Origin: Thermoplasmata archaeon
Lineage (GTDB): Archaea > Thermoplasmatota > Thermoplasmata > Thermoplasmatales > Thermoplasmataceae
DNA: 13,283 nt
Direction of reading: 5' to 3'
Assembly (NCBI GenBank): GCA_021793945.1
Contig: JAJYRT010000041.1
Location: 1-13,283 of the forward strand
Made by a program: the position numbers and the translations under genes
Part shown: positions 9,901-13,283 of the stretch, in pieces
Numbering within the stretch: the stretch's first letter is position 1
Layout: every line of letters begins with the position of its first letter
The notes under the pieces: model-generated
The model's database searches: none
Told to the model about the DNA's origin: nothing
The model's input: the letters and a program-made list of their open reading frames with translations, nothing else

Positions 9901-10405
9901 GTATGTTAATGGCACTAACATGGAAAACAGCACATTCGCGCCCGGTGATCTGGCATTCCATTTGGCCAACGGGAATTACACGTTTACTGCTACAAATCTT
10001 TCCCTTTACTATACCAGTGTTCATACCTTCAGCGTTGAGGTAAGCGGATCGAATGTAACTGAGTCACTGACATATTCTCACTGGTCATACATAACTGGAA
10101 CTGTTGCACCTTCTGGCGCATCATTAACGATTAACGGGCAGAACGTTCCCCTCTCGTCAGGCTCATTCAACATCACGGTAACTCAAGGATCGTACAGTGT
10201 CGCTGTATCGCTTTCCGGCTACGTAACATATTATGACAACTTCACTCTTTCCGCTGGCAGCGTAAAGAGTCTAACTATAGATCTCAAGCACGTTTCTGGA
10301 TCACCGGTTGCTCTGTCTCCAATAGACCTTTATGCCCTAGTTGGAATTGCGGCCGCCATTGTTGCAATTGGTGTGGCAGTTGCTTTGTACAAGAGGAAGA
10401 GGTAG
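3995..10405 (+). CDS. Giant secreted, membrane-anchored surface protein: two propeller-like domains, 12 SGLP-type repeats, PEGA domain, C-terminal anchor
   Basis: The protein has 2136 residues from the leaderless ATG at 3995; the ATG at 3959 adds 12 residues but lies upstream of the TATA box. Residues 1-30 are a signal peptide (MRSSTKILVGVVLLTLIV...). About 35-750 is a propeller-like domain with recurring 'LYIGG'/'YIAGNN' strands. Repeats of the form (F/Y)xESGLPxGxxWxVxxxG, then an NGTYxY strand and a GY loop, start near residues 753 and 832. About 908-1220 is a second propeller-like domain. Ten further repeats start near 1226, 1307, 1386, 1462, 1540, 1640, 1720, 1802, 1879 and 1954. A PEGA-like domain starts near 2032, and a transmembrane helix (2112-2131) ends in YKRKR. 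So the bulk lies outside the cell. It is rich in Ser, Thr, Asn, Gly and Tyr with many N-x-S/T sites, and I see no cysteine, which suits an acid, hot exterior and glycosylation. The repeats are probably Ig-like stalks that lift the propellers off the membrane. No protease or enzyme motif was recognised. Function (adhesion, S-layer partner, recognition) is inference. Confidence 0.92.
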   Translation: MRSSTKILVGVVLLTLIVSSMGLTGVNSASHMSPSVNGNISNRYASAGNPANQRMSYFANFTDLNAVTMNESKLYMRQPWDGAYYAGNLYIIGEEQSGNMILVRTNDSLGNPEVIYTFYGISFFGFDSEVTAGNGIYISLLNSSSNTYNLYLYNSTGVHDESSLAPSGLWSLAFTYNFSLKNHLFFVQNTQTGTYLQEYNISTKNYYNYSSQIPSNASIDALFQYGDLIYFSGDVGYNFNGNNGYFPYFGSINTSTGQFVQLSSSSSPDQFESLVPDNVIYSSGSLYIGGVNYTANINSTMYFAKYDISTGKLTNISTGLPPRAAVTQLFSHGSNVWIATYNATDYNTMNYVGLYDLNTTSMNTVNQSSYVSGFFDNLNVLLPNFDYLVGWNYLNSTSELVKFNFSNPSSSMVSYYSDPVGNSYPNYWTGVVSATPLGFVIPGGNGVALENNSLVSAPPSSFQGFFLDSAYIGDNAYVVGQSYAPNDGVFLYQYNLSKNNLTNDTGYFPSSLYNSGSSFVEDAANDSSLILLGVDNETSSANPILYSYSPAGDHASNITGILPANLRSSTMYGSSMIGSSSGVYAMISTSNGLYFGKIGSSYTPIQGIGSDYNAPYSYTYNSFQALTSAGSTIYIAGNNATNGKLILLSYNSTTGIRNYDNLVADYTFDVTSISYSDGTVYLGGYNSSIGSSIPELIAVNMTFLFSQSLSSYIPGYFGNVNSISAMGNNIIVAGGSFSDVQLGLIKISMHTEYPLYFLSSGLPVGTTWSVTVNGVTQTSVGAGITFYEIPGTYQYVIGENQNFYSNISSGSVDVTNLNSGSTVFIGWTRAAYSVVFIEDGLSVGTLWSISLGGKTYSSLTSQISISLENGTYGFTLTPVNGFSGFPSSGSITVAGQQLNIMVYFVQKQGSIWTLSSQEGSELLSSGLFWSGQIASEGNVSVLAGGNGLFTIGDNGNAVTTIENGNNGYFSFVQYAKNSFYAGGNWYVPSGGVNVIRYFPSNGTVQSLNQYLPSEWTSRSMASSLISMSYGGSDLLLIEASATNPNLPAQVGVLVGEKFINLTSQFGTLTYRAFSVYGNGEFLVLSGTGAYLYNESANTTKKVPGTFPIVSDSVDGSNQFGAFLAGNFYFMNGTELARLPHDGTGATNILNLNNPYFVANISGSIYVGNESGKGTQISNLSNGVLNKDSLYISGQVSDSAFANGNFLFSGTNMDSFTPILSSYNALVNLTVNANGLQTNAQWGITFDNITYDTTGSSISVVLPASSGSLKIIPPIGYSTSESVISLGASTLLYTSSVNDVSFSPVVTYPTSFVESGLPAGSNWSLLLDGNTYSSTSRHLNISLPMGSYGYSVFALTNYIPVPSTGTLVVTGSGVAQANISFTNTQTYTVKFQENGLSQGAFWEIVFDGTAMNSTSNIISFTSVGGTHTFSISPVQGYEISVSSGSIDVSSNTTEQVTFFKSNYEVSFEASGVPTGDTWGISMGGNIIQSTGTAISFTVVNGTYQYYVYSPAGYFSNVTSGTIQVSGNSVTEYLSMEKTTEYKINFVESGLPDGSVWNVSINGLNYISNGTNLSVYEPDGTYLYSIASGVINYFPSNSGGSIVVQGSPEAVSVNFTDPPVYSSLSTYKGALIYSDNPAPQTYKLIVSESGITFGSTLNTWGISIGDESFNSSSSSFSIQLTNGIYKYVVREISGYAVSPETGYISISGSQYLNITFIALSEVPVTFFPQGIPFGESVTINVSGIAYSFISTSEMPALTLYLQDGVYQYSVKGSNGYVPVFDSGNFIVSGGQLQINVPFTLESTYQARFVASGLPVGSYMELDLNGNEYLSANGSISLSLPGGVYTYSVGSNTHVEPLSRSGTFQLTAQGYSTDIIFVQQKYVVIFNAIGTGGKPWKVQFGNVTYTTSGSKLQIIAANGSYNYVVSASGSYAHDVNTGTLDVAGNDAIVNVNFVELHTVTFTETGLPAGVKWYVNGTNMENSTFAPGDLAFHLANGNYTFTATNLSLYYTSVHTFSVEVSGSNVTESLTYSHWSYITGTVAPSGASLTINGQNVPLSSGSFNITVTQGSYSVAVSLSGYVTYYDNFTLSAGSVKSLTIDLKHVSGSPVALSPIDLYALVGIAAAIVAIGVAVALYKRKR

Positions 10406-10453
10406 AGTAGAGACGAGACGGAAGAGCGATACCACCCAACACCAAGGGCATAT

Positions 10454-10475
10454 CTTTTTACCTGCTTTTATTTTT
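10454..10475 (+). terminator. Probable T-rich terminator after the giant gene
   Basis: Three T runs (10455-10459, 10466-10469, 10471-10475) follow the stop codon by about 50 bases with no strong hairpin. Archaeal RNA polymerase stops at U-rich tracts like this. Confidence 0.4.
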
Positions 10476-10494
10476 CATTAAATTAGTGATCGCT

Positions 10495-10510
10495 TTTATA
10501 TAATATATAT
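10495..10510 (+). promoter_or_regulatory. TATA-rich element upstream of the Cld/HemQ-family gene
   Basis: TTTATATAATATATAT is the strongest TATA-like sequence between the giant gene and the next CDS. It would start transcription near 10525-10535 and leave a leader of about 100 bases, long for this window where the two surface-protein genes look leaderless. A weaker A/T-rich site near 10605 could serve a leaderless start instead. Confidence 0.4.
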
Positions 10511-10637
10511 CAAATTTATAATCTATTTGAATCAATTATTATTGAAAAAAGCCGTTTATCAGCGTATCCCTTACTATGTGAAGTTCATTCTTTGGATAAA
10601 AGAAAAAGAATAACTATTATCCAGCAATAAAGTGAAG

Positions 10638-11306
10638 ATGTCTTCCGGCAAAGAGATTTACATGATGGTAATTTCCTTCAGGTTAAAGCCATCCTTTTAC
10701 TCATTGACCAAGGAAAAGAGGGACGCCATGTCAATTGCTGCACAGGATCTGTTTGCTGGTTTTTCGGGTGATCTCGTGAACCACCTGTCATACAGGTCGC
10801 TGCGATCTGACGGTGATATTGTTTTCTGGTATTCCTCTCATTACCCTGAGACCATAGAGGCTGTGAAATTCAGTCTTAATGACAAATTTTCCCTGTATAT
10901 GAGGCCAAATTATAGCATGATTTCACTATACGAGGATTCTCCATACCTTAAGCCTGACAGCGTCCTCGATGATACCCTGAAGCAGACACCGTTGAAGTAT
11001 TTCGTTGCGTATCCCATGAGCAAGCAGCCTGAATGGTACCTTCTCGATTATGAGGAAAGGAAGAAGATCATGGCAGAGCACATTGGCATGGCTCTTGCCG
11101 ATCCCGAGGGAAGATCAGTCAGGTCATACACGACCTATTCTTACGGCCTCGGAGATCAGGAATTCGTGGTGCTTTACGAGACGGAATCTCTTGCAGCGTG
11201 GTCCCATGCAACGAGGAAGCTCAGGGAAGCCCGCGCAAGAAAGTGGATCGTGAACGAAACGCCGATAATTGTTGGCATACTCAGGGAAAAATTGCTTTAT
11301 ACATAA
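10638..11306 (+). CDS. Chlorite dismutase/HemQ-family heme-binding protein
   Basis: Cld-family proteins are two ferredoxin-like halves, usually in a pentamer; members are either chlorite-splitting enzymes or coproheme decarboxylases (HemQ). This one is 222 residues from the ATG at 10638, or 224 from GTG at 10632; neither has a good ribosome site. Numbered from the GTG, the family signature is clear in the second half: 'PLKYFVAYPMSKQPEWY' 120-136, 'EERKKIMAEH' 141-150 whose His150 sits where the family has its proximal heme ligand, and 'YGLGDQEFVV' 171-180. The first half has 'GDIVFWYSSHYPE' and 'SMISLYEDSPYL'. By eye, the distal position that is Arg in true chlorite dismutases and Gln in firmicute HemQ is Ser165 here. 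A true chlorite dismutase is therefore unlikely, and a role in heme making or peroxide handling is more plausible. Thermoplasma has a similar protein. It stands alone, with no heme gene beside it in the window. Confidence 0.88.
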   Translation: MSSGKEIYMMVISFRLKPSFYSLTKEKRDAMSIAAQDLFAGFSGDLVNHLSYRSLRSDGDIVFWYSSHYPETIEAVKFSLNDKFSLYMRPNYSMISLYEDSPYLKPDSVLDDTLKQTPLKYFVAYPMSKQPEWYLLDYEERKKIMAEHIGMALADPEGRSVRSYTTYSYGLGDQEFVVLYETESLAAWSHATRKLREARARKWIVNETPIIVGILREKLLYT

Positions 11307-11328
11307 GGCCTTAAGTTATTACGCATGA

Positions 11329-11454
11329 CTTTCTCAACTCCTCATTTGGTTTGAAAGTGCACCCTTCAGGTCAATCAACAACTGGAAATACCTGTTATGG
11401 GTAGCATGCTCCATTACTTTCCTCCACTCATTCTATGGGATTCAACTTCGGTGA
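11329..11454 (+). pseudogene. Possible decayed membrane-protein N terminus
   Basis: An open stretch of about 41 codons reads like the amino end of a membrane transporter: FESAPFRSINNWKYLLW then a hydrophobic run VACSITFLHSFYG, then a stop. In the next frame just upstream is MTFSTPHL, and just downstream a frame reads MGFNFGEYWEGKRR, as if one gene had been broken by indels. The pattern (charged or polar lead, Trp-Lys, first membrane helix) resembles major-facilitator transporters. This is an impression from composition, not a recognised homology. Confidence 0.2.
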
Positions 11455-11695
11455 GTATTGGGAAGGAAAAAGGAGATCGATATCCCCGAGGAGGGCATGA
11501 TCCGTAATTATGCCAGCTTGTTCGTACAGAGCACTGCCTATGACAATTATAATTTCTGGGAATCTTCTATGAACCAGAGAGGGGGACCCCAGAAATGTGA
11601 GTGCATTGTATCTTCAAGTGATCCTGGTAGTGAGCCTGAAATAGCTGACTCCCACCACTCAAAACACGCTTAAACTTTTCTTGTTAGGCTCCTGA

Positions 11696-11709
11696 AGCAC
11701 CATGGTGCT
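11696..11709. repeat. 14-bp perfect palindrome AGCACCATGGTGCT
   Basis: Both strands read AGCACCATGGTGCT. It lies between genes, with no gene close downstream, so it could be a protein-binding site, the tip of a decayed element, or chance. No partner copy was seen in the window. Confidence 0.5.
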
Positions 11710-11984
11710 CCGGCGATTACAAGTAGAGAAACTTGATAAAATGCTTAGAACGAATCCTTTCCCTGAATGATTGCGATGTTATGGATCAAAAAATTAGATA
11801 AAATTACCACCAAGAAAGTTGGAAGAACCATTTTTTTAAAAGCTCTGAGGGGGTTTCTAATTTGCTCTAAACACAACATTTTTTATGCAATTCACATACA
11901 GCATGATATTCATTATAGTATCAACTAATTTGCACAAGGGACAACATCCCTAAAATATATAAAATAAAAAGATGACGTCAAAAA

Positions 11985-11992
11985 ATATAAAT
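11985..11992 (+). promoter_or_regulatory. TATA box of the YVTN propeller gene
   Basis: ATATAAAT centred about 27 bases before the ATG at 12016 fits a leaderless archaeal promoter, as for the giant gene. An A-rich stretch precedes it as a possible TFB element, and an 8-bp palindrome TGACGTCA at 11973-11980 sits directly upstream. Confidence 0.75.
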
Positions 11993-12015
11993 AACTTATC
12001 TACAATTCTTTTTTT

Positions 12016-13283
12016 ATGAATAAAAATACCCAATCAAGGAGAGGGTTCTATTTACGGGCATCTGTTTTTTTTGTTGTCTGCGCACTTCTTGGGAGTTCCG
12101 TGATCATTTCATTGGGGAATTCTCACGACAATGCTCTTCTAGATTCAAAAGTTGTTGGTAATAATAGTCCGTTAAGCCAGAATAGCAACTTTAACACAGG
12201 TTATGTAGAATATACTTTAATGTTAAATAATGATACTTTGATCTCGGGGAATATTAACATCTCTAACGAATCATTTCTGGCTGGAATGACATTTGATTCT
12301 TCAAACGGGTATGTGTATGTAGCCAATTCCTTTTCAGGTAAAGTCTTAGTGATCAACGGTTCAGATAACACTGTCATTGATAATATAGCTGCAGGTCTGG
12401 ATCCACAGGGCATTGAGTTTGACCCGTCAAATGGTAATGTGTATGTAGCCAATATCGCCGCCAACAACATCTCAGTCATCAGTGGTTCAAGTGAAAATGT
12501 AGTAGCCAATATACCTGTGGGCCGGGCGCCTGTTGGCGTGGCATTCGACGCATCCAACGGTTATCTGTATGTTGGCAATTCCAATTCTAGTAACGTCTCC
12601 GTGATCAACGGTAAAACCAATGCTGTAATCGATAGCGTCTCCATGAGTTCGGAACCACAGGGCATAACATACGATTCGTCCAATCAAAATATTTATGTGG
12701 TGACCTCTGACAGTGTCTCGGTGATCAACGGCGCTAACAACACAGTGATCGCAAATATACCTGTGGGCGGGGAACCTCTTGGTCTGGCATATGACCCGTC
12801 AAACGGATTTGTGTACGTGGGGGATTCCTATTCAGATAATGTTTCAGTGATAAATGGTAAAACCAATGCTGTAATAAGCAATATTGCGGTAGGATCTCAT
12901 CCAGAAGACGTAATGTTTGACCCATCTAATGAATATTTGTATGTAGTTAATGTAATGTCAAATAACGTCTCGGTGATCAACGGCGCTAACAACACAGTGA
13001 TCGCAAATATACCTGTGGGCGGGGAACCTCTTGGTCTGGCATATGACCCGTCAAACGGATTTGTGTACATTGACAATTCCGGATCTGGCACGGTAAGCAT
13101 AATTTCGACGGAAGTGGGAAGTAAAGCAATGTTTCCGGTCACGTTCACTGAGTTCAGTCTCCCATCCGGCACGCCTTGGTCCGTAACAGTCAATGGAACA
13201 TTTGAATCATCAACAACGAATACCCTGACTTTTTCGTTATCAAACGGTACACATTATTATACGGTAGGCTCCGTTTCTGGATA
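12016..13283 (+). CDS. Secreted seven-bladed YVTN-type beta-propeller protein with SGLP-type repeat (3' end outside window)
   Basis: The frame is open from ATG 12016 to the right edge (422 complete codons seen). The N terminus MNKNTQSRRGFYLRASVFF then a hydrophobic stretch is a signal peptide, so the product is exported. From about residue 85 come seven blades of about 42 residues: each has a 'PxGxxFDPSNGxVYVAN' strand pair followed by 'VSVINGxxNxVIxNIPVG'. That is a whole seven-bladed YVTN/NHL-like propeller, with residues 63-82 (YVEYTLMLNNDTLISGNINI) possibly closing the ring. From about residue 373 begins 'VTFTEFSLPSGTPWSVTVNG', the same stalk repeat as in the 3995-10405 protein, and the window ends inside it. 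Expect more repeats and a C-terminal anchor beyond the window. The promoter is leaderless. Blades 4-5 and 6-7 share an exact 102-bp DNA repeat. Function is unknown; surface adhesion or recognition is likely. Confidence 0.88.
   Translation, partial: MNKNTQSRRGFYLRASVFFVVCALLGSSVIISLGNSHDNALLDSKVVGNNSPLSQNSNFNTGYVEYTLMLNNDTLISGNINISNESFLAGMTFDSSNGYVYVANSFSGKVLVINGSDNTVIDNIAAGLDPQGIEFDPSNGNVYVANIAANNISVISGSSENVVANIPVGRAPVGVAFDASNGYLYVGNSNSSNVSVINGKTNAVIDSVSMSSEPQGITYDSSNQNIYVVTSDSVSVINGANNTVIANIPVGGEPLGLAYDPSNGFVYVGDSYSDNVSVINGKTNAVISNIAVGSHPEDVMFDPSNEYLYVVNVMSNNVSVINGANNTVIANIPVGGEPLGLAYDPSNGFVYIDNSGSGTVSIISTEVGSKAMFPVTFTEFSLPSGTPWSVTVNGTFESSTTNTLTFSLSNGTHYYTVGSVSG
12715..12816 (+). repeat. Exact 102-bp direct repeat, copy 1 (propeller blades 4-5)
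   Basis: Identical base for base to 12967-13068. The offset is 252 bp, which is 84 codons or exactly two blades, so the reading frame and blade register are kept. The copies differ right outside the repeat on both sides. Confidence 0.95.
12967..13068 (+). repeat. Exact 102-bp direct repeat, copy 2 (propeller blades 6-7)
   Basis: Second copy of the 12715-12816 repeat, covering the end of blade 6 and the start of blade 7. Other blades are clearly diverged, so the identity points to recent duplication or gene conversion. Confidence 0.95.

Larger units (their letters stand above)
11307..12015. other. Intergenic region without a clear intact gene
   Basis: This 0.7-kb stretch between the HemQ-family gene and the propeller gene has no ribosome site or convincing product. 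A 71-codon frame at 11458-11673 (starting MGRKKEIDIPEEG) has no recognisable domain and may belong to the decayed gene at 11329. It also holds a 14-bp perfect palindrome at 11696-11709 and becomes very AT-rich toward the promoter near 11985. Confidence 0.5.

Noticed and set aside
3995..10405. Thermopsin-like or other secreted protease
   Set aside because: Similar repeats occur in large archaeal secreted proteins, but I found no catalytic protease motif here.
10638..11306. Naming the gene as a true chlorite dismutase
   Set aside because: The presumed distal arginine is absent by eye, and chlorite respiration has no support in the context.
12715..13068. CRISPR array or tandem satellite
   Set aside because: Only two copies, each coding, at a two-blade spacing; they are protein repeats.
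12201..13193. Several minus-strand frames with repeated motifs opposite the propeller gene
   Set aside because: Their repetition is the mirror of the propeller blades, and the + strand frame has a promoter, signal peptide and domain.

Overview
The window looks like chromosomal DNA of a thermoacidophilic euryarchaeon of the order Thermoplasmatales (Thermoplasma/Ferroplasma/Cuniculiplasma relatives). The reasons are: archaeal TATA boxes placed 23-28 bp before start codons with no leader, GGTGA-type ribosome sites inside an operon, a Cld/HemQ-family protein of the Thermoplasma type, and huge Ser/Thr/Asn/Tyr-rich surface proteins built from a repeat of the form 'ESGLPxGxxW'. The organism call is inference from gene content and style; no rRNA or tRNA gene is present to confirm it.

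Layout. At the left edge is the 3' end of a cobalamin-independent methionine synthase (MetE) catalytic domain on the + strand. It converges on a minus-strand operon (2316 down to 437): a 56-residue zinc-ribbon protein, an ABC transporter ATPase and an ABC permease. The permease probably has a 1-base frameshift, or a 26-residue coupling ORF, at its start. Next is a decayed IS110-family transposase (3481 down to 2516) with three frameshifts and two in-frame stops. A hairpin lies just upstream of it and an 8-bp direct repeat may mark the element's ends. A gene-free AT-rich stretch follows.

About 6.4 kb of the window is one gene for a roughly 2136-residue secreted, membrane-anchored protein: signal peptide, first propeller-like domain, two SGLP repeats, second propeller-like domain, ten more SGLP-type repeats, a PEGA domain, one transmembrane helix and a KRKR tail. 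Its TATA box lies inside the longest open frame, so the true start is the internal ATG at 3995. A Cld/HemQ-family heme-protein gene follows, then about 0.7 kb of degenerate DNA. The window ends inside a second surface-protein gene with its own leaderless promoter. That gene encodes a seven-bladed YVTN-type beta-propeller followed by the same SGLP repeat.

How the genes fit together. The two large exported proteins share the SGLP module and the propeller-plus-stalk plan, so they probably belong to one family of cell-surface recognition or adhesion proteins that diversifies by repeat duplication; a 102-bp exact in-frame repeat in the second gene is recent evidence of this. The ABC operon is a separate membrane transport unit. 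No CRISPR array, tRNA, rRNA or replication origin was seen. I found no clearly new multi-gene system. The best candidates for novelty are the surface-protein architecture and the possible guide-RNA remnant of the IS110 element.
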